A DNA stretch of 64,000 nucleotides from Bacillus sp. Marseille-Q3570. Lineage in GTDB: Bacteria > Bacillota > Bacilli > Bacillales > Fictibacillaceae. The stretch covers positions 124,001 through 188,000 of the forward strand of contig NZ_CAMGYZ010000001.1 of NCBI RefSeq assembly GCF_946151055.1, in the 5' to 3' direction. The notes beneath the pieces were generated by a model. That model saw only the letters and a list, made by a program, of their open reading frames with translations. It was not told the DNA's origin and searched no databases. This document shows, piece after piece, positions 51,662 to 61,460 of this stretch; the first letter of the stretch is position 1, and every line of letters begins with the position of its first letter. The translations under genes and the position numbers were made by a program.

Positions 51662-51663
51662 AT

Positions 51664-52368
51664 TCAATCTCCTAACAAATCATTGATCACAAGCGGACGC
51701 CGTGAAAAAAATCCTTCGGCGCACTTTAAACCCGCTTCTTTGCCGAAAAGTGTATCGCGTGCTTCCACAGCTTCGATGTAGCCATTGTTCAACGGGGTTT
51801 CTACACCTTCATCACTTGCAATGAATTGACTTTTGTACGCTTTCAAACTTTCCTTTTTCTCAACAGATACTTCCGAGATATCGACAGAAAAATGTGGTCG
51901 CTCATAACCGTTGATGAAATAATAATACACTTTATCAACTCGGTGTGCAGGCAACTCTCCCTCAACCTGATACTTGCGTATTCCAGCTGAAAAAACCGCT
52001 TCTTCGACTAATCGGCTGCAATTCCCGTGATCAGGATGACGGTCCTCAGGATGAGGTATAAAAACGATACTAGGTTTATACTTCCTGATAACTTGTGCAA
52101 CCTTTTGGAGGTACGATTCCGTCAATCGTAAGCCCCGGTCCGGAAGCTCCAGGTTGATACGTTCTTGAAGTCCCAACACTTTAGCCGCCTGCGCAGCTTC
52201 TCTCTGACGCATCTCCACATTACCATTCGATGAAAGTTCCGCCAGCGTCAAATCGCAAATACCCGTCTTATATCCTTTTTGCGCATGGAGAATCATTGTG
52301 CCTGCCATACCAATTTCAACATCATCGGGGTGTGCACCAAACGCCAGGATATCAAGGTCTCCTATCAT
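51664..52368 (-). CDS. bshB1: Bacillithiol biosynthesis deacetylase BshB1
   Basis: A 234-residue zinc deacetylase of the LmbE/PIG-L family that removes acetate from GlcNAc-malate. Motifs [12 protein letters not shown] and [11 protein letters not shown] provide His/Asp ligands. It overlaps mgsA by 4 nt (ATGA) and bshA downstream. Confidence 0.96.
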   Translation of the reverse strand: MIGDLDILAFGAHPDDVEIGMAGTMILHAQKGYKTGICDLTLAELSSNGNVEMRQREAAQAAKVLGLQERINLELPDRGLRLTESYLQKVAQVIRKYKPSIVFIPHPEDRHPDHGNCSRLVEEAVFSAGIRKYQVEGELPAHRVDKVYYYFINGYERPHFSVDISEVSVEKKESLKAYKSQFIASDEGVETPLNNGYIEAVEARDTLFGKEAGLKCAEGFFSRRPLVINDLLGD

Positions 52369-52778
52369 CCTCTCTCCCCCCGTTCATGAATCACTTTCCG
52401 CCAATCAAAATCACCACGTCTTAGTGCATGGATGAACAATTCAGCACTAGCCATATTCGAAGCCAATGGAATCTGATAAACATCACAAAGCCGTATGAGC
52501 GCAGCTATATCTGGTTCATGCGGCTGAGCTGTCAAAGGATCCTTGAAGAAGATGATAAGATCCATTTTATCATCTGCAATCATCGCTCCGATCTGTTGAT
52601 CACCACCTAGAGGACCGGATCTGAAACGGAGTACATCCAATCCAGTAGCTTCGGCGATTTTCATCCCAGTTGTGCCAGTAGCAAAAAGGTTATGTTTTTT
52701 CAAAACAGGCTGATAAGCAACTGCAAAATTGACCATATCCTGCTTCTTTTCATCATGAGCAATCAGTGCAATATTCAT
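52365..52778 (-). CDS. mgsA: Methylglyoxal synthase
   Basis: A 137-residue enzyme turning dihydroxyacetone phosphate into methylglyoxal. The phosphate and catalytic motif is [19 protein letters not shown], then [14 protein letters not shown]. The product is detoxified through bacillithiol, whose first two genes follow directly. Confidence 0.96.
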   Translation of the reverse strand: MNIALIAHDEKKQDMVNFAVAYQPVLKKHNLFATGTTGMKIAEATGLDVLRFRSGPLGGDQQIGAMIADDKMDLIIFFKDPLTAQPHEPDIAALIRLCDVYQIPLASNMASAELFIHALRRGDFDWRKVIHERGERG

Positions 52779-52787
52779 AATCTTCCT

Positions 52788-53594
52788 CTATTCCATCAAA
52801 TTTTCAAGGCCATATACGAGAACGTCAAGTTTCATCACCGTTTCAACCGCCATTTTCACACCAGGCATGAATGCGCTTCTGTCGATCGTATCATGTTTGA
52901 TGGATAGCGTTTGTCCAGTTGTGCCTAATAATACTTCTTGATGGGCAACTAAACCTGGCAAACGTACGCTATGGATTCTTAAACCATCATCTTCCGCACC
53001 TCTAGCACCTTCCATATCTTCTTTTTCATCTGGATGCCCTTGCACTTTCGGTTCCCTTACTTCCTTGATCATTTGTGCCGTTTTCACTGCTGTACCAGAT
53101 GGTGCATCGAGCTTTTGATCATGATGTTTTTCTATAATTTCAATATCCGGCATGTATTTAGCAGCCATTTGGGCGAATTTCATCATCAAAATCGCTCCTA
53201 TAGCAAAGTTTGGCGCAATGACTGCCCCTAACTCCTTCTCTTCTGCCACTTTGGTGAACTTTTGGATTTCTTCATCAGTAAATCCTGTCGTCCCGATAAC
53301 TGGACGTATTCCATTCTCAAGGGCCGCTTCCAAGTGTTTTTTCCCGGATTCAGGTTTCGTCAGATCGATCAGTACATCTGCTTCGATTTCATTGATACAT
53401 GTTAAAAAATCATCGTAGACTGGAATGTCCAGATCAGGTTGATCTTCCAAATCACTTAGTTTCGTTCCTGCATTTTTGGTATCGACTACTGCTGCTAATG
53501 TAAAATGGGTTGTTCCATTCACCATTTTCACAGCTTCTTTTCCCATTTTACCTCTTGGTCCTGCAATGATGATACGGATATTTTCCTGACTCAT
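52788..53594 (-). CDS. dapB: 4-hydroxy-tetrahydrodipicolinate reductase
   Basis: A 268-residue lysine-pathway reductase. NAD(P) loop [15 protein letters not shown], the catalytic [16 protein letters not shown] and GTTGFTD are visible. The ATG at 53594 overlaps the ypjD stop (ATGA) and follows GGAGGCAGGAG. It also supplies dipicolinate for spores. Confidence 0.96.
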   Translation of the reverse strand: MSQENIRIIIAGPRGKMGKEAVKMVNGTTHFTLAAVVDTKNAGTKLSDLEDQPDLDIPVYDDFLTCINEIEADVLIDLTKPESGKKHLEAALENGIRPVIGTTGFTDEEIQKFTKVAEEKELGAVIAPNFAIGAILMMKFAQMAAKYMPDIEIIEKHHDQKLDAPSGTAVKTAQMIKEVREPKVQGHPDEKEDMEGARGAEDDGLRIHSVRLPGLVAHQEVLLGTTGQTLSIKHDTIDRSAFMPGVKMAVETVMKLDVLVYGLENLME

Positions 53595-53929
53595 TCTCCT
53601 GCCTCCTCGATTCTTGTCCAACGATCTTTATCTCTTGTATTGAATTTTTCCATCACGATATGGAGTGCTTCATCTAAATCAATATGTAACGAGTTTGCAA
53701 AGCAAATGATGACAAATAAAAGGTCTCCTAGTTCTTCTTCAATCGTTTGTTCGCGTTCAGTGGATTTCTTCGGCTTTTCACCATAATGATGATTAACTTC
53801 GCGTGAAAGTTCACCTAATTCCTCAGTCATCCTTGCTAACATCGCTAACGGGCTGAAGTAGCCTTCTTTAAATTGACCTATATAGGCATCCACTTCCTTC
53901 TGCATCTCTCTCATCGTACGTTCATCCAT
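53591..53929 (-). CDS. ypjD: MazG-type nucleotide pyrophosphohydrolase YpjD
   Basis: A 112-residue all-alpha NTP pyrophosphohydrolase. The metal-binding signature is [14 protein letters not shown] and [14 protein letters not shown] (EExxE-x-ExxD pattern). The preferred nucleotide is unknown. It is the first gene of ypjD-dapB-mgsA-bshB1-bshA-cca-birA, all closely spaced. Confidence 0.93.
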   Translation of the reverse strand: MDERTMREMQKEVDAYIGQFKEGYFSPLAMLARMTEELGELSREVNHHYGEKPKKSTEREQTIEEELGDLLFVIICFANSLHIDLDEALHIVMEKFNTRDKDRWTRIEEAGE

Positions 53930-54130
53930 ATCTACACCTCATTTCATACTACTCTTCATGTTAGCTAAATCGAAACCGTTTGACAAATGATTAAGACATG
54001 GATAGATTGATTAAGGAACAATCATTAAAGTTCAAATTGCTGTTTTTTCAATCTATATGAAAAAACCGAATCATGGTTAGTATTTCCAACCCAGTCATCA
54101 AACAACATGAATTGCGAAAGGAGGCTGCCT

Positions 54131-55003
54131 ATGCTGAAGATCAAGATCAAAAACGTACTATTCATCTTGCTTGGTTCAGCAATTTTCAGTTTTGGCATCA
54201 TTCATTTTAATATTGAGAACAACCTTGCAGAAGGTGGATTTACAGGGATTACACTTATCCTTTACAACCTATTTGCCATCGATCCCGCAATTTCAAACCT
54301 CGTATTGAACATTCCATTATTCTTGATCGGCTGGAGGTTACTTGGTAGAAATTCATTCCTTTATACGATCATCGGGACAGTGGCCGTTTCATTGTTTTTA
54401 TGGATTTTCCAATATCATTTCAGGTTATCGTTTCCATTGCATGAGGATCTGACATTGGCTGCCCTGTTTGCAGGTGTGTTCATCGGAGTTGGATTAGGTA
54501 TCATTTTCAGGTATGGGGGTACCACTGGTGGAGTAGACATCATCGCACGACTCGTCAATAAATACATTGGATGGAGTTTCGGAAAGACGATGTTCCTATT
54601 TGACGCTCTCGTCATCATATCCGCAACCATTACCTATTTAAATTATAAGGAAGCGATGTACACACTTGTGGCTGTATTCGTAGGTGCAAGAGTCATCGAT
54701 TTCATCCAAGAGGGAGCGTATGCTGCAAAAGCTGCCATGATCATTTCAGAAAAGAATGCGGAAATCGCCAACCGTATCATTCAAGAACTGGATCGGGGAG
54801 CGACAGTTTTAAATGGAAAAGGGACATTTACCGGACAACAGAAAGAAGTCCTATATTGCGTCATAGCGCGTAACGAAATTTTCAGATTACGCAACCTCAT
54901 CCAACAAATCGATCCACATGCATTTGTTGCAGTAAATGATGTCCATGATGTACTGGGCGAAGGATTCACATTGGATGAAAACAAAAATCCCCTACATGAT
55001 TGA
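54131..55003 (+). CDS. ypjC: YitT/DUF2179 family membrane protein (YpjC)
   Basis: A 290-residue membrane protein with about five N-terminal helices (MLKIKIKNVLFILLGSAIFS..., NNLAEGGFTGITLILYN) and a C-terminal cytoplasmic DUF2179 domain (GKGTFTGQQKEVLYCVI). The transport role is unproven. The ATG at 54131 follows AAAGGAGG. It is on the plus strand and has its own terminator. Confidence 0.88.
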   Translation: MLKIKIKNVLFILLGSAIFSFGIIHFNIENNLAEGGFTGITLILYNLFAIDPAISNLVLNIPLFLIGWRLLGRNSFLYTIIGTVAVSLFLWIFQYHFRLSFPLHEDLTLAALFAGVFIGVGLGIIFRYGGTTGGVDIIARLVNKYIGWSFGKTMFLFDALVIISATITYLNYKEAMYTLVAVFVGARVIDFIQEGAYAAKAAMIISEKNAEIANRIIQELDRGATVLNGKGTFTGQQKEVLYCVIARNEIFRLRNLIQQIDPHAFVAVNDVHDVLGEGFTLDENKNPLHD

Positions 55004-55009
55004 ATAGTG

Positions 55010-55040
55010 AAAGGATTGCGCAGAGGCGCAATCCTTTTTT
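55010..55040 (+). terminator. Terminator of ypjC
   Basis: AGGATTGCG/CGCAATCCT stem followed by TTTTTT. The T-run is part of the target duplication of the following MITE. Confidence 0.85.
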
Positions 55041-55045
55041 AGTAT

Positions 55046-55504
55046 GGCTTGTTTTCGCAAACTTTGTTGCTCTTGCACTTAAAGAAAGTATAAAATACTT
55101 TCCTCGGTATAAGGGCAACTAAGGCTCGACCTACAAAAGGCTTGGTCTCGCCAAGTTTTTTTTAAAAGTCGTTGATTTCCGCTCCTGGATGCTCGGTTCC
55201 GCAGGGCGTGCGGTGAGCCCACCGTCGCCTTGCGACCTCAGGAGTCCTTTTCAAGTAAACATTTGTGCTCCTGCGTCTACAAGAAAGTCCTGTCGAAGCG
55301 AGCTACCTCGTCGCATGCCTTGCGAAGAGATTATTCAGGTAGTAGGCACGCTGACCACGCAGGACAAGGAAAGCTTCGGCAGCATTACATCGCACGAAGA
55401 ACATACGATTTTCATTTTCGAGGAGTCTCGCACGTTGCTCTCCAATCAACTTACACAAGGTGTTTTTTAATGACACCAAAGCAACAATCTTCTAGAAAAG
55501 AGCC
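55046..55504 (-). mobile_element. Full-length MITE (copy C) with 8-bp target duplication
   Basis: A 459-bp element, inverted relative to copy A. The left end is GGCTTGTTTTCGCAAACTTTG and the right end, read inward, is GGCTCTTTTCTAGAAGATTG. It is flanked by exact TTTAGTAT copies at 55038-55045 and 55505-55512. Sequence similarity to copy A runs over nearly the full length. Open frames within it are not coding. Confidence 0.88.
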
Positions 55505-55536
55505 TTTAGTATTTAGCAAAGATTAATAAAAATGCG

Positions 55537-55577
55537 CAAAAAAATTCGCTTGCAGACGATGTCCATCAAACGAATTC
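55537..55577 (-). terminator. Terminator of the YugP-like gene
   Basis: GAATTCG/CGAATT stem followed by TTTTTTT on the minus strand. Confidence 0.6.
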
Positions 55578-55585
55578 ATTTATGT

Positions 55586-56260
55586 TCAGTCAGATTGGTT
55601 CATCCCTAAAAAGATGAATACAAATCGCGCGAGTTCTAATAAAGCGACTAACGCTGATGCAACATAAGTCAATGCTGCTGCGTTCAGAACCTTCTTGGCT
55701 TGCCGTTCTTCATCATTACGGATTACTCCTAATTGTACAATCTGGTCCATAGCACGATTGCTTGCATTGAATTCAACCGGTAACGTCACGAGTTGGAAGA
55801 GGACAGCTCCTGCCATCAGTAAAATTCCTGGGAGTATCAAGTTTGCAGCATTCATTAAAATACCGATCAGGATCAGAAAATAAGATAGATTTGATCCGAT
55901 CGCTGCAACAGGTACTAAAGCATGGCGGACTCTTAAAGGTGTATAATGGTTGGCATGCTGGATGGCATGTCCAACCTCATGAGCTGCAACTGCTGTTCCT
56001 GCGATAGAGTGGCCATAATAATTATCCTCTGAAAGCCGGACCACTTTTGACCTGGGATCATAATGGTCAGACAACTTCCCTCTTACAGGTTCCACTTCTA
56101 CATCAAAAAGACCGTTGTCATTGAGGATTTTCCGAGCGACCTCAGCTCCAGACATTCCATATTCAGACGGTAGCTGCGAATATTTGCTGTATACTTTTTT
56201 CACTCTGAATTGGGCCCATAATGGAATCGCCAGCAATAGCAGAAAATAAATTAGAAACAT
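55586..56260 (-). CDS. yugP: YugP-type membrane zinc metallopeptidase
   Basis: A 224-residue membrane protease. An N-terminal membrane helix (2-17) is followed by the zinc motif HEVGH (about residues 93-97, AVAAHEVGHAIQHANHY), then two or three membrane helices (about 115-160 and 190-220). This is the order in YugP (DUF zinc metallopeptidase, M48-like). The substrate is unknown. It is not part of the ypj cluster in B. subtilis. Confidence 0.9.
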   Translation of the reverse strand: MFLIYFLLLLAIPLWAQFRVKKVYSKYSQLPSEYGMSGAEVARKILNDNGLFDVEVEPVRGKLSDHYDPRSKVVRLSEDNYYGHSIAGTAVAAHEVGHAIQHANHYTPLRVRHALVPVAAIGSNLSYFLILIGILMNAANLILPGILLMAGAVLFQLVTLPVEFNASNRAMDQIVQLGVIRNDEERQAKKVLNAAALTYVASALVALLELARFVFIFLGMNQSD

Positions 56261-56299
56261 TTTAGGTTTACCTACCTTCAGTGCGATTTAGAAAAACAC

Positions 56300-57112
56300 T
56301 TAACGGAAGCGGTTATATTCTTTCTCTTTTGAAAACGTTTGGTATTCTTTCTTTTCTCCCGAATATTTTCTCCATCCTACATAAAATAATGTAGAAATAA
56401 TTCCGCCTCCGACGGTAAAGATGAGCCAAAGGATCGATGGATCGGCGCCGTCCTCTTGCGTCGTTTCAAATGCATTGATCAATCCCGCTTCAATAACATT
56501 GATCTGTTGGAGCTGGTGATCAGTCGTAACGATCAAGGATCGGTTTTCATCCAGATAGGTGATGTAGGAGTCTATACGGGTTAATAACTCTGGTGGTAGA
56601 TCGACACTTAAAGCAGCATGGATCTTATCGTATTCGGATAAAAATTGATTGAAATGTGCATAAAAACTTTGGAGCTCCTGGTTTGCAGCTGCATCCTTCA
56701 TTTGTTCCAATGAATGCATCAATTCATTCTTAGTAGATTTCCAAAGTGGCTGGTGGGTTGAGTTTACAGCATCAACCACCAAGTGCAATTCGACTAAAGC
56801 ATCGACACGTTCTTCATGTGTGGCTGATATATTCGTCAATACTTTTAGTGATTCCTCATAGCTCGTTGTAAAAACCCTGAGATTATGCATCGATAATTTC
56901 TTTTGCTCATCCGTTAAACTGAGATATTCATCTTCAAAATAACGTAATACATCTTTAGCATCTGCATATTTTTCCGCTTTAGTTAATTGAAGCGCTTTAT
57001 ACGATAAATCGCTCAGCTTTTTCCAATGATCACTTCCATCTTCAGCGGCGCTTATCGATGCAGGTAATTGGATGAGTAACATGATCAGCAGTGCAAACAA
57101 TACTCCTCTCAT
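56300..57112 (-). CDS. ypjB: Sporulation-associated protein YpjB
   Basis: A 270-residue protein with a signal peptide (MRGVLFALLIMLLIQLPASI, start at 57112 behind GAGGAGGG), an extracellular helical region and one C-terminal membrane helix (about 231-251, ILWLIFTVGGGIISTLFYVG). It matches the YpjB family in order and topology. In B. subtilis ypjB is linked to sporulation. It lies about 120 bp downstream of ypjA. Confidence 0.88.
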   Translation of the reverse strand: MRGVLFALLIMLLIQLPASISAAEDGSDHWKKLSDLSYKALQLTKAEKYADAKDVLRYFEDEYLSLTDEQKKLSMHNLRVFTTSYEESLKVLTNISATHEERVDALVELHLVVDAVNSTHQPLWKSTKNELMHSLEQMKDAAANQELQSFYAHFNQFLSEYDKIHAALSVDLPPELLTRIDSYITYLDENRSLIVTTDHQLQQINVIEAGLINAFETTQEDGADPSILWLIFTVGGGIISTLFYVGWRKYSGEKKEYQTFSKEKEYNRFR

Positions 57113-57227
57113 AAAACTTGTCCCTCCTCTAAAGAAACTAGCTCCTTGTATTTTCACAAGTCACAATGACGTTGAACCATATCTATAGTTCATCTTATGA
57201 AGGATAGGACAAGTGTAGAACGCTATT

Positions 57228-57818
57228 CTATTTAAAATGAGTAGCAGATCTGGATCGGATCGTCAATTGATAGACAATCATGATAGAGACGATGCTCAAC
57301 CAGAAGGTATAGTAGCCGATCTGTGTCGTATACATATCAAGAACCGAATAAGTAGGTTCCATATCAAAGAGATAATCTATCATTTCATTATGTATGACCC
57401 ATACTCCGGCAACATAAATATGCCACCTTTTGATACGGTAAAGCGGTGCATATAAAAGACCTTCGATCGCCATTCCCAAATGTGAAAAAATCAGCATATA
57501 ATTTACCCATGTCAACGACCCGCTGACATATCCTCCGAGTAAATTCATCGCAACAGCCCAAATGCCATACTTGAACAGAGTAATTGCAGCTAGTGATTCT
57601 AATAACGGCCAATTGCGCCCTAGCAAAAATGCAATCAATACAAATACGAAGAAAAGGCTTGCGGTCGGACTATCCGGTACGAACGGCAAAAAGTACCATG
57701 GGGTCGTTTTCAACTGTCCGGCATACCAGATATATCCGTAAATCGTCCCTAAAATATTGATGATAAGCAGCATCCATAGGACGGAACGATGACGCAATAG
57801 TATTAAGATAGTGTTCAT
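57228..57818 (-). CDS. ypjA: DUF1405 membrane protein YpjA
   Basis: A 196-residue polytopic protein (five or six helices) of the DUF1405 family: TMNTILILLRHRSVLWMLLI region, then WYAGQLKTTPWYFLPFVPDSP. The ATG at 57818 has AAGGAG 7 nt upstream. The function is unknown; a conserved WYFLPFVPDSP motif faces the membrane surface. Confidence 0.9.
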   Translation of the reverse strand: MNTILILLRHRSVLWMLLIINILGTIYGYIWYAGQLKTTPWYFLPFVPDSPTASLFFVFVLIAFLLGRNWPLLESLAAITLFKYGIWAVAMNLLGGYVSGSLTWVNYMLIFSHLGMAIEGLLYAPLYRIKRWHIYVAGVWVIHNEMIDYLFDMEPTYSVLDMYTTQIGYYTFWLSIVSIMIVYQLTIRSRSATHFK

Positions 57819-57856
57819 GGTCGATCTCCTTAACATCAGTATCTTGAATATGTGTT

Positions 57857-57884
57857 AAAAAAGCTGACTTTTTCAAGTCAGCTT
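57857..57884 (-). terminator. Terminator of the qcr operon
   Basis: AAGCTGACTT/AAGTCAGCTT stem followed by TTTTT on the minus strand, between qcrC and ypjA. Confidence 0.85.
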
Positions 57885-57895
57885 AGTGTTGGTTG

Positions 57896-58657
57896 TTATT
57901 CGTTTTCAAGTTCAGAAATAAACTTTGCTAGTTCTTGCAGCTCTTTATCCGAACCCTGGAATTGATCAGCCGGCATGCTTCCTACACCGTTTTTCGCGAT
58001 GTCAGCAATTTGTTCGGGTTTCATTCCAGTTCCGATCAGAGACGGTCCGCTTCCACCTTGAAGATTATTACCATGACAACCTATACAGGTTTGTTCCTGA
58101 TATATTTTATAACCTTCAGCTTCCTTATCGATTTCCACTTCGACCGGTTTACCCTGTTCTTCAGCTTTTTCCCAGTCATGGTTGACAACTGATTCCCAAG
58201 TCAGAAAGACGATTGAAATCAATGCCAATAGCATCATAGTGGTTGCTACAGGGCGTTTCTTCGGACGACGCTCCGGTCCACGGTCCAACCATGGTGCCAA
58301 CAAAAGGGCACCAAATGCCAAACCTGGCATGATGACCGTTCCGATCAGTGTGTAATCCCCTGCTGCATATTTATATTTCAATAATTGGTATAAAAATAAG
58401 AAATACCAGTCTGGTAACGGAATGTAACTAGCGTCCGTTGGATCCGCTTTACGCTCAAGCGGTGATTCGTGAACGACTGTCAGGATGAGATAGCCAATCA
58501 AGAATACGGATCCGACCATCCATTCTTTTAAAAGGAAGTTTGGCCAGAACGCTTCCGTTTTCCCAGGATACTCTGAGTAATCCTTAGGAATGTTAGGCTT
58601 ACGTTCTGCAGGGATACGGGAATCCCCGACAAACTTCATACCTTTGCCACGATGCAT
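57896..58657 (-). CDS. qcrC: Menaquinol:cytochrome c reductase, cytochrome b/c subunit
   Basis: A 253-residue subunit of the bc complex. The N-terminal 150 residues resemble cytochrome b6f subunit IV (three membrane helices; PLPDWYFLFLYQLLKYKYAAG), and the C-terminal domain carries one c-type heme at CIGCHG with the Met ligand in GVGSMPADQF. Third gene of qcrA-qcrB-qcrC. Confidence 0.97.
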   Translation of the reverse strand: MHRGKGMKFVGDSRIPAERKPNIPKDYSEYPGKTEAFWPNFLLKEWMVGSVFLIGYLILTVVHESPLERKADPTDASYIPLPDWYFLFLYQLLKYKYAAGDYTLIGTVIMPGLAFGALLLAPWLDRGPERRPKKRPVATTMMLLALISIVFLTWESVVNHDWEKAEEQGKPVEVEIDKEAEGYKIYQEQTCIGCHGNNLQGGSGPSLIGTGMKPEQIADIAKNGVGSMPADQFQGSDKELQELAKFISELENE

Positions 58658-58686
58658 CTTTCTCCCTCCTTATCCTATCGCATCTT

Positions 58687-59361
58687 TTACAGTGGTCCAG
58701 AAATTCCTTGCTTTCGAATCATGATAAAGTGCGCTCCCATCAGGCCAAGAAGAGCACCTGGCAAGAAAAATACATGGATTGCGAAGAATCGCGTCAATGT
58801 CTGTGCTCCGATGATCGTAGCATCACCTGCTAACAGTGTTTTCAATGCCGGTCCAATTACAGGAACGGTCACCGCGATCTCAAGTCCAACCTTCGTTGCG
58901 AATAGCGCTTTCATATCCCAAGGCAACAGATAACCTGTGAAGCCGAGTCCAAGCATGACTCCGAAAATCAATACTCCGACTACCCAGTTCAATTCACGAG
59001 GTTTTTTGTACGCACCCTGGAAGAAAACACGTAAAGTATGTAGAAACATCATTACGATTACTAGACTAGCACCCCAGTGGTGCATCCCACGGACAATAAC
59101 ACCGAAAGCGACTTCATTTTGCAGATAATGAACGGATTCATAGGCATTGATTATGTCCGGTACATAATACATCGTCAAAAACATTCCAGATAGAATTTGG
59201 ATTACCGTAATGAAAAACGTCAATCCGCCGAAACAGTAAACGAACGCTGAGAAATGGTGAGCAGGGTTGACATGCTCAGGCACTTCATGGTCTGCAATAT
59301 CTCGCCACATAGGCGTAATATCAAGACGTTCATCTACCCAGTCATACATTTTTTGTAACAT
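58687..59361 (-). CDS. qcrB: Menaquinol:cytochrome c reductase, cytochrome b subunit
   Basis: A 224-residue cytochrome b6-type protein with four membrane helices. Heme ligand His residues lie in NPAHHFSAFVYCFGG, MHHWGASLVIVMMFLHTLRVF and the C-terminal helix region RFFAIHVFFLPG. AAAGGGGCG precedes the ATG. Confidence 0.97.
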   Translation of the reverse strand: MLQKMYDWVDERLDITPMWRDIADHEVPEHVNPAHHFSAFVYCFGGLTFFITVIQILSGMFLTMYYVPDIINAYESVHYLQNEVAFGVIVRGMHHWGASLVIVMMFLHTLRVFFQGAYKKPRELNWVVGVLIFGVMLGLGFTGYLLPWDMKALFATKVGLEIAVTVPVIGPALKTLLAGDATIIGAQTLTRFFAIHVFFLPGALLGLMGAHFIMIRKQGISGPL

Positions 59362-59376
59362 CGATTACGCCCCTTT

Positions 59377-59874
59377 CTACTGTGGTTCTGCTTGACCTAA
59401 ATAAAGTTTGCCATCCTTGACCTCTTTCTGATAAACATCAAGTGGTGCTAGTGGAGGCGTGCCCTTTACATTTGTCCCATCCTTGGTATATCGTCCACCA
59501 TGACATGGACAATAGAATTGGTTTGGATGAGAAGGGTCTGTTCCCCAGTCTACTGTACAACCTAAGTGCTTACAGATTGGTGATAGTGCGACGATGTCAC
59601 CATTCTTGTCTTTAAACACCCACGCAGCTTGTGTGACTTCTGATTCATACCAGCCATCTTTTTGGTTGACTTTAAACGTAAATCTTTGCGGTTCTTCTGT
59701 GATATCACTCTCTTCGACAACTGCTACCATATCTTGACCTGCACCCTGTTTCAAGACAGGATCGATCGCAAAACGTACCATCGGCAGGAGCATGCCCGCA
59801 GCCATGAATCCACCGACACCGGTTAAGGTATAGTTCAAAAATTGTCGTCTGGAGACCTCATCTTTGTTGGCCAT
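59377..59874 (-). CDS. qcrA: Menaquinol:cytochrome c reductase, Rieske subunit
   Basis: A 165-residue Rieske iron-sulfur protein: an RRQFLNYTLTGVGGF Tat-like N terminus with one membrane anchor, then the 2Fe-2S binding boxes CKHLGC and CPCHGG with the His ligands. First gene of the qcr operon, 140 bp after ypiF's start, with GGGGGG before the ATG. Confidence 0.97.
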   Translation of the reverse strand: MANKDEVSRRQFLNYTLTGVGGFMAAGMLLPMVRFAIDPVLKQGAGQDMVAVVEESDITEEPQRFTFKVNQKDGWYESEVTQAAWVFKDKNGDIVALSPICKHLGCTVDWGTDPSHPNQFYCPCHGGRYTKDGTNVKGTPPLAPLDVYQKEVKDGKLYLGQAEPQ

Positions 59875-60016
59875 TGGTTTCCCCCCTTACGCAGTAGACT
59901 AAGTCCAACCGGACAATTCATTATATTACACATATATTACTAGGACATTAACATGATAGCGTAACTTAACACCATCGTCAATAATATGATTGTCCATTTC
60001 AATCAATCTATTCGCT

Positions 60017-60481
60017 TTAAAATGCGTTTTGCCACTTTTTTGTGACAATTTGTAGAATATGCTTGACTTGTTCAGATACGATTTCTCTCTGATATTCTTC
60101 ATCCATATGCTCTAACGGTACGGGTGGTATATTGACCAGACGATCTCCGAACTCTTCCATTCCTGTCCACCTTGCGTCTGAAGTGATGAAAACCGGGTAT
60201 GGCATTCCTCCGTTTTCAAGTTCATCAGTAAGTACGGTAATCCGTTTTAGAACATCTTCATCAGACTCACTAACCAAATATGTAACAGCCGGAAAAAGGA
60301 AAACCCGCCCCTTCAATTGTCGCTCAATTTCCTCGGTCAAGATCAAAGGAAATTCACCTTTGAGTATATGATTCTTCATCTGTGATCCCCATGTAATCGG
60401 AATCAATGGGACGATTGCTGTGTCTACGTATTCAGAAGCTTGAATGTACATGTCCAAATCTTTAGAGCGCCATTTCATCAT
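60017..60481 (-). CDS. ypiF: DUF2487 family protein YpiF
   Basis: A 154-residue protein of the YpiF family (DUF2487), a Bacillales gene that sits before qcrA. The N-terminal MKWRSKDLDMYIQASEYVDT and VTYLVSESDEDVLKRITVL are family blocks. The function is unknown. No terminator separates it from qcrA, so a joint transcript is possible. Confidence 0.88.
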   Translation of the reverse strand: MMKWRSKDLDMYIQASEYVDTAIVPLIPITWGSQMKNHILKGEFPLILTEEIERQLKGRVFLFPAVTYLVSESDEDVLKRITVLTDELENGGMPYPVFITSDARWTGMEEFGDRLVNIPPVPLEHMDEEYQREIVSEQVKHILQIVTKKWQNAF

Positions 60482-60654
60482 CGTTCACATCCTTCTTCAA
60501 GTGCATTCCTCCTCAGTTTACCATTACCAATCGGGTTAGGAAAAGATTAAGAACAATTCATCCAAAAGATAGAGCTGACTGTGTTAAATCTAGAACACTC
60601 CGTTTGAGTACTGATTTGCCATCTAAAAGAACCTATGCCAGATCGCCCTAAAAC

Positions 60655-60701
60655 TCAAAAAAAGAACAAACCCTCTTTCTATCTTTGAAAGGGTTTGTTC
60701 G
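60655..60701 (-). terminator. Terminator of ypiB
   Basis: GAACAAACCCT/AGGGTTTGTTC stem followed by TTTTTTT on the minus strand. Confidence 0.85.
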
Positions 60702-60739
60702 TTATGGCGAGCAGCTACATAATCTCAAAATTCTGATCA

Positions 60740-61276
60740 TCATAGCTTATTAAGTTCTTTAGTCAACCGTTCGAAGGAATCGTAATCCTTCCGATCAAGC
60801 GCCTCATCGATTTGCGTTTGCAGAGATTTCTTACGGAAATGGCTGAATGATTGATCAAGGATCATTTCTGCCCATAATCCATACTTCTTATCTGGAACCA
60901 TGTTCTCTGGAATATGAGGGTTTTCCTCAAGTACAGCTACGTATTGAGGTGTACGGTATGCCCCTTTGAACTTCAATTCGATATAAACGTCCTCGTCCTG
61001 ATTCAAGCGGATGTCATGAAACGATTTTTCTGCGTCCGTCGTCAGGATATTCTGTTTATAGAACCTGAATGGTACACCGTCTACACAGTTAGTGGACATG
61101 ATGATCGCCTTCGGACAGTATTCTGCATTCTCCACAAAATGGACATTTTCCATCAGCGCTTCATCACTTACCAAATAGTTCAGCAACCATACACATTCAC
61201 GCTTTTTCAATTGATAGTGGTTTAGAAACCATTTTAGAAAATCCTTTTTCTCTAGGACGGTAACGGTGCTGCTCAT
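60740..61276 (-). CDS. ypiB: UPF0302 family protein YpiB
   Basis: A 178-residue protein of the UPF0302 (YpiB) family. The family block [20 protein letters not shown] then [20 protein letters not shown] is present, as is an IDEAL-type C terminus ([20 protein letters not shown]). The role is unknown. Confidence 0.9.
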   Translation of the reverse strand: MSSTVTVLEKKDFLKWFLNHYQLKKRECVWLLNYLVSDEALMENVHFVENAEYCPKAIIMSTNCVDGVPFRFYKQNILTTDAEKSFHDIRLNQDEDVYIELKFKGAYRTPQYVAVLEENPHIPENMVPDKKYGLWAEMILDQSFSHFRKKSLQTQIDEALDRKDYDSFERLTKELNKL

Positions 61277-61460
61277 TGCAATCCCTCCATCATTCCCATG
61301 TCATTCGAGATCTTACAATTTCCTACAGCTCAACAAATTTACATGATTCATTTGATGATTACTTACTATGTTCTATCACCAAACATTCAATTCCTTCTTT
61401 ATTGTGAAATTTTTGTGTATTTTTAATAAATTCCAGTTTTGGAAATAGAATCTAAATCAT

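Noticed and set aside
55189-55526. Two plus-strand frames of 93 and 98 codons
   Set aside because: They lie within the MITE copy C and are not kept in copy A.
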